Of a stretch of 64,000 bases of DNA, positions 9,903 through 18,332 are shown in pieces. The notes beneath the pieces were generated by a model. It did no database searches and was not told the DNA's origin. It saw only the letters and a list, made by a program, of their open reading frames with translations. Each line of letters starts with the position of its first letter. Within the stretch, counting starts at the first letter, position 1. This DNA comes from 2-12-FULL-35-15 sp036386835 (GTDB taxonomy: Bacteria > Bacteroidota > Bacteroidia > 2-12-FULL-35-15). The position numbers were made by a program, and so were the translations under genes. Location: the NCBI GenBank assembly GCA_036386835.1, contig DASVUX010000041.1, positions 1-64,000 on the forward strand, in the 5' to 3' direction.

Positions 9903-9930
9903 ACCCCCGCAACACAGCGGGGGTTCTTAT
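9903..9930 (+). terminator. Intrinsic terminator after the OmpA/secreted protein pair
   Basis: CCCCCGC at 9904-9910 pairs perfectly with GCGGGGG at 9917-9923 around the loop AACACA, extended by an A-T pair and followed by the T-rich run TTCTTATTT. The hairpin begins 12 bases after the stop codon of the 211-residue protein gene. Confidence 0.85.
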
Positions 9931-9938
9931 TTAACCTT

Positions 9939-10634
9939 ATGAGAACTTTACCAAGCCTTACTCTCCTTCTATTGTTATTGTTTTCCTGCAATCAACCGGG
10001 AAATCCTCTTCAGGACAAACAGGCAGGTTCAGAGGTAACGACTGATACCTTATCGCTGATCCGCGAATTCACAGGAATTTACGCTGATAAAGTCTTCTTC
10101 GATTGTTCAAACCCGGGTCTTACCTATACTGTAACTGATAAAGGATCGTTGTTGGAATCTGTATTAAAAAAGGAACAGGCGGCCGCCTTTCGCGAAACCG
10201 GGATCTCAGTGCGGGTAAGGGCCGTATTAACGGGATCTGCAAGAAAGGGTTCTGCAGGAGTGCTTGAAATAAAAGAGCTGGTATCTGCCAACCAGGAGAA
10301 TGATGGATGCAGGCCTTATGATTATATCTGCAAAGGAAATGAACCTTTCTGGCAGGTCCAGGTTTCGAAAGCAAAGAATACAATCATCCATTATGACCCC
10401 ATGAATCAGAAAACAATTGCATTCAGGTATGTTGAGCCGGAGGAAAAAGAAGGTGCCCTGATCTATAATACAGAATCATTTGATGATCCAAAAAGCAAGA
10501 TCTTAATCAGCATCAGTAAAGAAAAGTGCAGTGACGGAATGAGTGATATAGAATACAGCTATTCTTCAAAAATAATATTTAACAACGAAAACTTTAAAGG
10601 CTGTGCCATCAAGTTCGGAAACAATCAAAATTAA
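9939..10634 (+). CDS. Lipoprotein with COG3650-like C-terminal domain
   Basis: The protein is 231 residues with a lipoprotein signal peptide; the lipobox LFSC places the lipidated cysteine at residue 17. The second half starts YICKGNEPFWQVQVSKAKNT and later has CSDGMSDIEYSY and GCAIKFG. This spacing (NEPFW, then C-D-MSD-Y, then GCA) is characteristic of the uncharacterised COG3650 family of envelope proteins. The first half is not recognised. It should be anchored in the inner or outer membrane facing the periplasm. It ends three bases before the start of the MBL-fold hydrolase, so the two are likely an operon. Confidence 0.75.
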   Translation: MRTLPSLTLLLLLLFSCNQPGNPLQDKQAGSEVTTDTLSLIREFTGIYADKVFFDCSNPGLTYTVTDKGSLLESVLKKEQAAAFRETGISVRVRAVLTGSARKGSAGVLEIKELVSANQENDGCRPYDYICKGNEPFWQVQVSKAKNTIIHYDPMNQKTIAFRYVEPEEKEGALIYNTESFDDPKSKILISISKEKCSDGMSDIEYSYSSKIIFNNENFKGCAIKFGNNQN

Positions 10635-10637
10635 AAT

Positions 10638-11495
10638 ATGAAGTTACACGTTATAAATACCGGGAATTTTAAGCTTGACGGGGGGGCGATGTTCGGAGTA
10701 GTCCCAAAATCATTATGGAGCCGAACCAATCCCGCGGATGAAAATAACATGTGCAGCTGGAGCATGCGCTGCCTGCTGATCGAGGATGGAAACCGCCTGA
10801 TCCTTGTTGATAATGGCATAGGTGATAAGCAGGATGCAAAATTCTTTGCACACTATTTCCTGCACGGAGAGGATACGCTTGCTTCCTCCCTTAAAACTGC
10901 AGGCTTCAGCCCTGATGATGTTACAGACATGTTCCTTACGCATCTGCATTTTGATCATTGCGGGGGAAGCATAAAATACAATGCAAACCGGAATGGCTTT
11001 GATACGGTGTTTAAAAATGCGGTTTACTGGAGCAATGCGGAGCACTGGGAGTGGGCTACAAAGCCTAACAACCGTGAAAAAGCAAGCTTCCTGAAAGAAA
11101 ACATACTCCCGATTCATGAGAGCGGACAGCTGAAATTTATTGAAGGTGAAAGCTCCCTGCAGCTCGGTGAAAATATTTCGATCTCCTATATGCGGGGCCA
11201 TACGGATGCGATGATGATCCCGAAAATAAATTACAAGGGAAAAACCGTTGCATTTATGGCAGATCTTCTGCCCTCAACAGGCCATATCCCTTTACCCTAT
11301 GTAATGGGATATGATACACGCCCCCTCCTGACGATGACTGAGAAAGAAAAGTTCTTTAAGCAGGCGGCCGATGAAGAATTCATTCTTTTTCTTGAGCATG
11401 ATTCGGTGAATGAATGCTGTACTTTACAGCATACTGACAAAGGTGTGCGCTTAAAGGAAACATTCCGGCTGGAAGATGCTTTCGGCAAACCTTAA
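10638..11495 (+). CDS. MBL-fold metallo-hydrolase
   Basis: The protein is 285 residues without a signal peptide. The metallo-beta-lactamase zinc motif HxHxDH appears as THLHFDHCGG (His102, His104, Asp106, His107). Later ligands are the histidine in MRGHTDAM, the aspartate in FMADLLPS and the histidine in FLEHDS. The arrangement resembles the glyoxalase II/AHL-lactonase branch, but the substrate cannot be told from sequence. It follows the COG3650-like lipoprotein by three bases. Its stop codon overlaps that of the convergent secreted protein gene. Confidence 0.88.
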   Translation: MKLHVINTGNFKLDGGAMFGVVPKSLWSRTNPADENNMCSWSMRCLLIEDGNRLILVDNGIGDKQDAKFFAHYFLHGEDTLASSLKTAGFSPDDVTDMFLTHLHFDHCGGSIKYNANRNGFDTVFKNAVYWSNAEHWEWATKPNNREKASFLKENILPIHESGQLKFIEGESSLQLGENISISYMRGHTDAMMIPKINYKGKTVAFMADLLPSTGHIPLPYVMGYDTRPLLTMTEKEKFFKQAADEEFILFLEHDSVNECCTLQHTDKGVRLKETFRLEDAFGKP

Positions 11496-12343
11496 AAGTC
11501 GATGCGCTCTTCTTTGATCAATGTATCCTCATTGCTTACCCGTGCATAGTAAGTTCCGGCAGGCAGGTTGGCTGCATTGAATGTATAGAACAGCTGATAG
11601 TCGCCCCTGTCATGTGAGTGCCTGCTCATTATCAGCTGCACCATCTTCCCTTCCGAATTATAAATTGCGGCCGTTATTTTAAGATCGCGGGGTAATGAAT
11701 AGGCGAAGTTCCCGTTTATTTTTGAAACCCTTCCCAATACACTCTTTTCATCCTGCTGCTTATAGTACACATCATAAGCAGGGATCGGCCTTCCTGTAAT
11801 ATCGGATACATATTTCTGAAGATGCTTTGAGGACTTTTCATCACTGCCCTGAATGCTTGCGAGGGAATTGTTATCAGAGATCGTCCAGACCGCCTGCTGC
11901 GCACCGTGATCGTCATAATATTTATTCTTATGGATGAATTCCGCAAGCTTCACAATTGTGCTGTCGCCCATTTTCCCGATTGAATAAAATGATTTTTCTC
12001 CGGGTGAGCTGTTATGCGCCTGGCAGCACATACCATAAACATTGTACGATGATTTTTGCCCTGCAGCAAGAATAAAGCTCTCGGGTTTTGTCACAAGGAT
12101 GTCCTGCTCGGAATTATTCTTTGAATCAAGCTTCCTTCCTGCTTCCAGCTTTAAATTCAAAGTGGTGCCGCTCACATTATGGATCTTCATTTCGATTACC
12201 TTTCCCGTATGTCCGCCCTTCCCCTGGATCACCAGGCGGACCAAGCCTTTTTTTTCGGCAGCTTCCACACTTAAGATGTTTACAGCTAAAACTGTATCAG
12301 AACTAATAGCAGATGCGATAACTAAACATTGAATAATCTTCAT
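11492..12343 (-). CDS. Secreted protein with T9SS-sorting-domain-like C-terminus
   Basis: The protein is 283 residues with an N-terminal hydrophobic segment (MKIIQCLVIASAISSDTVLA). The centre includes a region rich in cysteine and histidine (YGMCCQAHNSS). The last 80 residues, with ITAAIYNSEGKMVQL and AANLPAGTYYARV, resemble a type IX secretion sorting domain, where a GxY/GxxY pattern and a short basic tail are usual. Unusually for this phylum, a full AGGAGG-like ribosome binding site sits six bases before the ATG (complement of 12348-12353). The enzymatic role, if any, is unknown. The stop codon overlaps that of the convergent MBL hydrolase gene. Confidence 0.68.
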   Translation of the reverse strand: MKIIQCLVIASAISSDTVLAVNILSVEAAEKKGLVRLVIQGKGGHTGKVIEMKIHNVSGTTLNLKLEAGRKLDSKNNSEQDILVTKPESFILAAGQKSSYNVYGMCCQAHNSSPGEKSFYSIGKMGDSTIVKLAEFIHKNKYYDDHGAQQAVWTISDNNSLASIQGSDEKSSKHLQKYVSDITGRPIPAYDVYYKQQDEKSVLGRVSKINGNFAYSLPRDLKITAAIYNSEGKMVQLIMSRHSHDRGDYQLFYTFNAANLPAGTYYARVSNEDTLIKEERIDF

Positions 12344-12346
12344 AAT

Positions 12347-12353
12347 GCCTCCT
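12347..12353 (-). promoter_or_regulatory. Strong Shine-Dalgarno site (GGAGG)
   Basis: Reading the minus strand, AAAAAGGAGGCATTATG places GGAGG six bases before the start codon of the secreted protein gene. Most genes in this window show no such site, as is normal for Bacteroidota, so this one stands out and supports the chosen start. Confidence 0.6.
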
Positions 12354-12537
12354 TTTTAAGAACGTTAGTAGAGAGAATTTTAATTATAACGAGAAGAGGA
12401 TAAAAAGATACAGGTTAGGTCAGAAGCCCGAGAAAGGAATATTGATTCGTGTGAGAACGCTTATGCAGATCAAAGAGAATATTATACAACGGTTTCAATC
12501 CGTACATACTGTTTCTCACGTTAGCTTGGCACGCAGG

Positions 12538-12900
12538 TTAAAATAACTTCCAGGCTGTTTCGTTAAACCCGATATATACCCCATCTTCCCGCATTTCTAT
12601 AGGGTATGTTTCCACCACATCACCAAGGCCGCTTTTAGCCCGGCCGGTCCTGAGATCAAAATGGTAACGGTGTACAGGACAAACAACAGTTCCTTCATTT
12701 GTACAAAAGCCGTTTCCAAGGGAAGCGCCATTATGGGGGCATTTATCATTGACTGCAAAGAACCCTTCGGCAGTATGCGCCAGGCAGATCTTCTTCTTCC
12801 CTACCTGCAACGTAGTAACGTGTCCTCGCTTTACCATTCTTCCTGCTGCTTCGGCAGAATCAAACAGCTTATACCAATTGGTCTTTTTCCCGAAAAGCAT
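12538..12900 (-). CDS. Rieske [2Fe-2S] ferredoxin
   Basis: The protein is 120 residues and is a single Rieske domain. The two cluster-binding boxes are CPHNGASL (Cys54, His56) and CPVHRYHFD (Cys74, His77), separated as in ferredoxins that feed electrons to oxygenases or in NirD-like small subunits. There is no signal peptide or transmembrane anchor, so it should be soluble and cytoplasmic. No oxygenase or reductase partner lies next to it. It follows the DUF5916 gene on the same strand after 48 bases. Confidence 0.92.
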   Translation of the reverse strand: MLFGKKTNWYKLFDSAEAAGRMVKRGHVTTLQVGKKKICLAHTAEGFFAVNDKCPHNGASLGNGFCTNEGTVVCPVHRYHFDLRTGRAKSGLGDVVETYPIEMREDGVYIGFNETAWKLF

Positions 12901-12948
12901 TTGTCATTTCTTTCATAACAAGATACAAAACTTAAAGATACCTGCCGT

Positions 12949-15387
12949 CTAGGCCTGGCTTTTTGCTTTTCGCTTCAACATGGAATAATCAAGGTAGTAT
13001 AATATTTTTACAGAGAAGCTGTTGGATTGTGGTGCTTTAAATGTTTCATCGACATCATCGCGGAACCGGTCAATGATCACGCTTCCCTGGGTGTAGATTG
13101 CATTTTTCCATACAAAGCTCATCTCGCTTCCCGGGGAGAACTGCCACCTGTAAACAAGATCAATATTGAATGCATTAAAATTAACATTGGAATTGCCCGG
13201 ATACTGATTATCATCAAACAGTAAACCTTTATCCCCAAGCGTATAGTATTGCTGGTACTCCGCCTTCGACCAGTAGTGCCTTCCACGGAGGGATAAGGAC
13301 ATCTTGTTGGTGAAGATGTAATTCACGTTCAGCTGGTTGGTAATCGTTAGTACATTTCTCCTTCCGAAAGTGATGACTCCGGCAGCAGGGTCATAATTCA
13401 CAAATCCAATATCATCGTTAAGATATGCCCTGTTGTAGCTGTAAACAAAAGAGAGTTTATTGTTCACCCTGAACCGCGGATCAAAGCCAAATGAGAACAC
13501 ATACCGGTTATTCTCTTCAAAGTATTTATAATTAACACGGCCGTCAAGCGCAAAACGTTTCCGGTAATCGGATGAAAACCAATAATAGCCCATATAATCT
13601 TTGGGGTAGGCGTAATAATATCCTTTCACCCTTGGCTCCCAGTGGTCATAAGTAATGATTGGTTCAAAATTAAAGCCGGCACCTGTTGAGAGGAATGACC
13701 TTGTAAATGTGGTGTATGCTTCACCGTAAATATTGAAGTTCCATAAAAAGCCCGGCTGGTAGAGCCTCGAATATCCTACTCCACCGGAGACACTAAACTC
13801 ATTAACCCTCCAGAACGGTTTAAAAATATTATAACCTGCATTCAGGTACGTTTCAACGGTATTGTTCATGAAATTAATGCCAAGGTCGTTGGGATCGTAT
13901 TTATCACTTTTAACATTTACGGAAACATTATATGTAAATTGTCCGCTAATCTTTCCCGCACGCAATGCATATAAATAACCTAATACAGGACGTGATGAAT
14001 CTGCGAAATAAAGCTGGCTGAGGGCCCCGTTACCATTAAGCGCATATTTGTTGCTTTTGTTAGCAAGCTTGAATTCCAGGCCCGTCACGTTTGCATCGTA
14101 AGCATCACCTTCGCGTGTGACATTCGTATTGATCAGACTTACATAAGAATTATTCTTCAGGGCCTGGTCGAACACCAGCACGCTGTAATTTGTGAGCGGC
14201 TGTGTAAGGACTTTCCTTGCATTGCCGGATGAATCCGAAATTACCGCATAAGTGTTTGCAGAGGTTGCATTAAAGATCCCGACACCCAGGTTACTTCTCG
14301 TCCTTCCCGAAACTTTCGTGGCATTAATAAGCTGTGTGCTGCCCGGGTTATCCTTTATATACTCTCCTTCCTTCAGTTCGGCATAAGGTGCATAATAATT
14401 CAGAGGCACGCCACCAATTCTCCTGGAATAAAACAATCCGCCTTTATTGAACAGCTCGGTACCTTCGGTAAAGAACTGTCGGTTCTCATCATACTGGACC
14501 TCAAAAGGCGAAAGATTAAGCACCTTGTTATCACTTTGAACCTGCCCGAAGTCAGGAACCAGTGTCATATCAAGTGTGAAGCTTTCGTTAATGCCATACT
14601 TGATATCCATTCCGCCATTAAATGAATAGGAGTTGTTGCTCTTTCCTGCCTGGTCATAAGGATAATTTTCGAGGTAGGCCGAAACATATGGTGTTACCGA
14701 TAAACGAAGCGGAGAGTGAATATCAGAGATGCCGCCCAGGTCACCGAACTGGTTGATCAAACCGTCAACTTCCGGCCTGATCTCATTCCAGAAGCTTTCT
14801 TCCCGGGTCCTTCTCACTTTCCGGAGAATGTTCACCCCGAACTTCTGTTCCGTGACATTGGGAAAACGCAAAGCTGAGTATGGGATACGAAATTCCACGG
14901 CCCAGCCCTTGTCATTTATAACAGCTTTACTTTGCCATACCGCATTCCAGTTGAGGTCCTGCCCCTGGGAGGAATACCGGGCATCCAGCTGAACACCAGC
15001 GGCAGTTACAAAAAAACCATATGCGTTGATATCATCATTATAGGTATCGAGAAAGATCCCGAATGCATCGGCATTGGCTTCATTATCGCGCTGGCTTAGC
15101 TCCCGGAGAATGCTGTCCGGACTGCTGTCATAAAGCATTGCGCCAATATAAATTGCCACATCATCATACAGAATCCTTACTTCACTTTTCTTCCCGGAAG
15201 GATTGCCCGGCTTTGGGCTTCGTTGTATAAAGTCTGCAGCAGGTTCCGCATTCCCCCAGGCAGCTTCATTTAATTCCCCGTCAATCTTAGGACTTGTGAG
15301 CGTTCGCTGGGCTGTCAGCTGCTTTTTATCAGCCGCTGTAACGCTGAAGGCATAAAACAAAAGAAAAAGGAATGAGAGGCGTTTCAT
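12949..15387 (-). CDS. DUF5916 outer-membrane protein with N-terminal CBM9-like domain
   Basis: The protein is 812 residues with a signal peptide (MKRLSFLFLLFYAFSVTAA). Residues about 25-210 form a carbohydrate-binding family 9-like domain, with SPKIDGELNEAAW near its start and YGFFVTAAGVQLDARYS further on. The rest is the DUF5916 region: repeated amphipathic beta-strands, with EVQYDENRQFFTEGTELF near residue 290 and an aromatic C-terminal tail, suggesting a beta-barrel. The family is widespread in Bacteroidota and has no firm function; a role in outer-membrane binding or uptake of glycans is inference. A perfect -7 box (complement of 15405-15412) lies just upstream. Confidence 0.87.
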   Translation of the reverse strand: MKRLSFLFLLFYAFSVTAADKKQLTAQRTLTSPKIDGELNEAAWGNAEPAADFIQRSPKPGNPSGKKSEVRILYDDVAIYIGAMLYDSSPDSILRELSQRDNEANADAFGIFLDTYNDDINAYGFFVTAAGVQLDARYSSQGQDLNWNAVWQSKAVINDKGWAVEFRIPYSALRFPNVTEQKFGVNILRKVRRTREESFWNEIRPEVDGLINQFGDLGGISDIHSPLRLSVTPYVSAYLENYPYDQAGKSNNSYSFNGGMDIKYGINESFTLDMTLVPDFGQVQSDNKVLNLSPFEVQYDENRQFFTEGTELFNKGGLFYSRRIGGVPLNYYAPYAELKEGEYIKDNPGSTQLINATKVSGRTRSNLGVGIFNATSANTYAVISDSSGNARKVLTQPLTNYSVLVFDQALKNNSYVSLINTNVTREGDAYDANVTGLEFKLANKSNKYALNGNGALSQLYFADSSRPVLGYLYALRAGKISGQFTYNVSVNVKSDKYDPNDLGINFMNNTVETYLNAGYNIFKPFWRVNEFSVSGGVGYSRLYQPGFLWNFNIYGEAYTTFTRSFLSTGAGFNFEPIITYDHWEPRVKGYYYAYPKDYMGYYWFSSDYRKRFALDGRVNYKYFEENNRYVFSFGFDPRFRVNNKLSFVYSYNRAYLNDDIGFVNYDPAAGVITFGRRNVLTITNQLNVNYIFTNKMSLSLRGRHYWSKAEYQQYYTLGDKGLLFDDNQYPGNSNVNFNAFNIDLVYRWQFSPGSEMSFVWKNAIYTQGSVIIDRFRDDVDETFKAPQSNSFSVKILYYLDYSMLKRKAKSQA

Positions 15388-15404
15388 AAATACCTGTTAT
15401 GAAA

Positions 15405-15412
15405 CAAATGTA
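15405..15412 (-). promoter_or_regulatory. Bacteroidota -7 promoter box for the DUF5916 gene
   Basis: The minus strand reads TACATTTG, a perfect TAnnTTTG match, 17 bases before the start codon. No convincing -33 TTG was found at the usual distance. Confidence 0.5.
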
Positions 15413-15479
15413 CGTCCGGGAAAAGAAAAAGGCTGAAGCTTTTTACTAATGGTAAGTAATATTGATGAACGGGAAGAAT

Positions 15480-17486
15480 CTAAATCTTTACCCCGACTAC
15501 AAGCACATCATCCACCTGTTCCAGGTCACCGCACCAGCTTATAAAAGTTTTTTCAAGTGCGGCCTTCTGCACTTTTCCTTCTTCGCTGCCTATATTGCAC
15601 AGCAATGACTTAAGCTGCTGGTACTTGAATTTTTTTCCGTTAGGGCCACCGAACTGATCGGCAAACCCGTCAGAGAACAAGTATATTACATCTCCTTTTT
15701 TTACGGGGATCTCATTGTTCTTAAATATCCGTACTTCATTATCTACAAAGGCACCGACAGGAAACTTATCGCCTTTGAATTCGGTGATCTCTCCATCCCT
15801 GTAAAGCCAAAGCGGGTTATAAGCCCCGGAATATTCAACCATCATACTTTCGGGATCAAATGTACAGAGTGCGATATCCATCCCGTCTGTTACCGAAGCT
15901 CTCTCCATTTTCTGCTGCAACACCTTTGAGAGGCCTTTATTGACCGAGTTCAGTATGGCGGCAGGCTGCGTAATCGCATACTCATTCACGGCCTGTGACA
16001 GCAGGTTACACCCGATAATGGACATGAATGCCCCGGGAACACCGTGACCGGTGCAATCTGCGGCAGCTATCATTGAAACCCGGCCGAATTTCTCAAACCA
16101 ATAAAAATCACCGCTTACGATATCTTTAGGACGAAACAAAATGAACCCGTCCTCGAAACATGAGCCCAGCTGGTCTTCCGGTTTTAGTATAGCCGACTGC
16201 AGGCGCTTCGCATAACGTATGCTGTCTGTTATGTCTTTATTCTTTTCCTCAACGATCCTGTTCTTCTCTTCTATTATATTCTTTTGCTTGACGATCTCTG
16301 AATTCTGTCTTCCGAGAAGGATATTTGCCTTTTGTTTCTGGCGGTATCCCCTGTAAATAAAAAATGCAAGTACTAAAACAAGAATAAGGCCGCCCGCAAT
16401 AGAATAGCTTATGATCCGCTGCCGGTTTATGCTGAGGTTCTGCAGATCATTTTGCTGTTTGAGGATCTGGTTCTCTCTTTCCTTTTTCTCAGTTTGATAC
16501 TTGGTTGACATTTCAACGATCATCTTATTTCTATCCTGGTTCAGCAGCGTGTCTTTGACAGCAAAAAGAAGTGTATAATAATGCAGCGATGTTTTATAAT
16601 CACCTTTGGAATAAAATATCTCGGAAAGGGTACCATAATATTCCTTAATATATTCAAGTGCATCCACTTCTTTGGCATAGATCACGGCACTGTCGATGTA
16701 GCGGATCGCATTCTCATAGTTCTCCTGATTTTTATATATAAGTGCAATGTTATATAAGCTGGAGGAAACGCTTCTTGTGTTTAACTGCTCACGGCTAAGC
16801 CTGAGTGATTTCTTATGATATTCCATTGCCTTGGAATAATTTTTCATTTCTTCATAGATTACAGCCACGTTATTATATCCACCTGCAATACCTCCTTTAT
16901 CCCCTAACTCCTCCATGAGCTTTAATGATTGCAGGAAGTATTCCAGCGCTTTTTCATTATCACCCAAATCATAGTAAAGGCTGCCGAGATCAGTATAAAC
17001 ATTGGCCTGCGACATTTTATCATTCAGCTCCGTGAATACTTTTAAAGAACCGCTGAAATTTAAAAGTGCCTTTTCATACAGGTGCTGGGATTTGTAAACA
17101 ATACCTATATTCTCCATCGACATGGCCATGGTTTTCCTGTCGGAGATGCTCTCCGAAACCTTTGCCGCCTCGATAAAATTTTCAAGCGCTTTTTCATACT
17201 GGCTCTTATCCAGAAATAATAAACCAATATTATTTCTCAGGTAACCTTCAAGCACACCATGCTTGCCTTTCTTCGCAAGGGCCAGCCCCGCCTGCCCTGA
17301 TTTCATTGCCAAAGCGGCATCAGAGAACCTACACCGGTACGAAATATCATTGAGGATACTTACTTTATACTTACCCGTTGCCGTGTCAAGTGCAGCCAGC
17401 AGGGAATCTCTTTCGGAGCTTTTGGCAAGCCCTAAGAAAGGAAAAGAAATCAATAAAAGAAGAATAGGAATGTTCGATAGTTTCAC
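15480..17486 (-). CDS. TPR sensor with SpoIIE/PP2C-type serine phosphatase domain
   Basis: The protein is 668 residues with a signal peptide, then about seven tetratricopeptide repeats (residues roughly 60-340, for example NNVAVIYEEMKNYSKAMEYH). A transmembrane helix follows (ISYSIAGGLILVLVLAFFIY, about 358-377), then a coiled coil with EKNRIVEEKNKDI, and a C-terminal SpoIIE phosphatase domain with SGDFYWFE, AADCTGHGVPGAFMS and LFSDGFADQFGG. The metal-binding aspartates of the PP2C fold are present. It should sense something in the periplasm through the TPRs and dephosphorylate a cytoplasmic partner such as an anti-sigma antagonist, but no such partner lies nearby. The start codon is GTG (complement of 17484-17486). 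Confidence 0.9.
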   Translation of the reverse strand: MKLSNIPILLLLISFPFLGLAKSSERDSLLAALDTATGKYKVSILNDISYRCRFSDAALAMKSGQAGLALAKKGKHGVLEGYLRNNIGLLFLDKSQYEKALENFIEAAKVSESISDRKTMAMSMENIGIVYKSQHLYEKALLNFSGSLKVFTELNDKMSQANVYTDLGSLYYDLGDNEKALEYFLQSLKLMEELGDKGGIAGGYNNVAVIYEEMKNYSKAMEYHKKSLRLSREQLNTRSVSSSLYNIALIYKNQENYENAIRYIDSAVIYAKEVDALEYIKEYYGTLSEIFYSKGDYKTSLHYYTLLFAVKDTLLNQDRNKMIVEMSTKYQTEKKERENQILKQQNDLQNLSINRQRIISYSIAGGLILVLVLAFFIYRGYRQKQKANILLGRQNSEIVKQKNIIEEKNRIVEEKNKDITDSIRYAKRLQSAILKPEDQLGSCFEDGFILFRPKDIVSGDFYWFEKFGRVSMIAAADCTGHGVPGAFMSIIGCNLLSQAVNEYAITQPAAILNSVNKGLSKVLQQKMERASVTDGMDIALCTFDPESMMVEYSGAYNPLWLYRDGEITEFKGDKFPVGAFVDNEVRIFKNNEIPVKKGDVIYLFSDGFADQFGGPNGKKFKYQQLKSLLCNIGSEEGKVQKAALEKTFISWCGDLEQVDDVLVVGVKI

Positions 17487-17509
17487 AAAGGAAATTTCGT
17501 AAAAAATAA

Positions 17510-17539
17510 TTGATTATAATCATTATTTGATTATAATTG
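17510..17539. promoter_or_regulatory. Operator-like direct repeat and palindrome between divergent genes
   Basis: The 11-base sequence TTGATTATAAT occurs at 17510-17520 and again at 17527-17537, a 17-base period. The first copy contributes to a perfect 12-base palindrome, TGATTATAATCA, at 17511-17522. It lies in the 89-base gap between the phosphatase gene (minus) and the beta-helix-like gene (plus), where a repressor could control both. The region is AT-rich, so chance cannot be excluded. Confidence 0.35.
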
Positions 17540-17575
17540 TCATATCCAAACAATTATTCACTAAAACAGAACTTT

Positions 17576-18277
17576 ATGGCCAAAGGCATAATCGTTGCAA
17601 ATGGGACCGGTGGGTCTCCACCTAAAATTGTCATTACTAACTTTGACGCTTCACAGCGTACGAACTACGTACCGGGCAACCAGCTTGAGTACACTGCGCA
17701 AACGCAGATGCAGGTAGGGTATCTTGTAGAAGGCACCATCGACCCGGTCAATAACAAAACTTTTACCGTGGTGAAAGTAATTGATTCCTCACCGGTTGTG
17801 GTTACAGGAAACCAGGGTGGGAATATCTCGATAGGAGCTGACAAGGTTTACCTGGTTCAGAGTACGGGCCAGCTCACCGGTAATGTTAACGTTAACGGTG
17901 GAGTTCTTGTTGTTGATGGCGGAAAAGCTACAGGTAATGTATCAATAGCCGCAAACTCCACAATCATTGCATCCAACGGTGCTACTATTGGCGGAGGTAC
18001 TTTTGAAGTTTCAGGAAGCGGGACCAATGCTGTTATCGCATTCAGCGATACTACTGTAAATGGCAAATTCTCCACTTCCGGGATCTCATTTGTAAATCTT
18101 AAAGGAAATAATTTCAATGGAAATGTTCAATCTGATAAAGATGAATATGTAGACATCAAGAACAACACGGTTAATAACAACAAAGACCTGACAGTTTCAC
18201 AGGTTGTTGTGGACTGCAGTATTTCCGGAAACATGGTTAGCGGAAGCACAACGCTCGATCCGAAGTGCCAGCCTTAA
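17576..18277 (+). CDS. Hypothetical beta-helix-like protein, no signal peptide
   Basis: The protein is 233 residues from the ATG at 17576; the frame stays open upstream to a TTG at 17537, but the ATG start gives a cleaner N-terminus (MAKGIIVANGTG). The first 85 residues look like a small beta-rich fold, possibly OB-like. The rest is a run of short strands rich in Gly, Asn, Val and Thr (TGNVNVNGGVLVVDGG, GNVSIAANSTIIASNG, NNTVNNNKDLTV), as in parallel beta-helices such as bactofilins. There is no signal peptide or anchor. Its partner and role are unknown. It is divergent from the SpoIIE-type phosphatase and ends at a bidirectional terminator. Confidence 0.65.
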   Translation: MAKGIIVANGTGGSPPKIVITNFDASQRTNYVPGNQLEYTAQTQMQVGYLVEGTIDPVNNKTFTVVKVIDSSPVVVTGNQGGNISIGADKVYLVQSTGQLTGNVNVNGGVLVVDGGKATGNVSIAANSTIIASNGATIGGGTFEVSGSGTNAVIAFSDTTVNGKFSTSGISFVNLKGNNFNGNVQSDKDEYVDIKNNTVNNNKDLTVSQVVVDCSISGNMVSGSTTLDPKCQP

Positions 18278-18296
18278 AACAAAAAAATTATTGTAT

Positions 18297-18328
18297 AAAA
18301 AAACCTCTCGAATTGAGAGGTTTTTTTT
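18297..18328. terminator. Bidirectional intrinsic terminator
   Basis: CCTCTC (18304-18309) pairs with GAGAGG (18315-18320) around a five-base loop, flanked by a run of A on the left and a run of T on the right. It therefore works on both strands and separates the convergent beta-helix-like gene and purC. Confidence 0.9.
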
Positions 18329-18332
18329 GATC

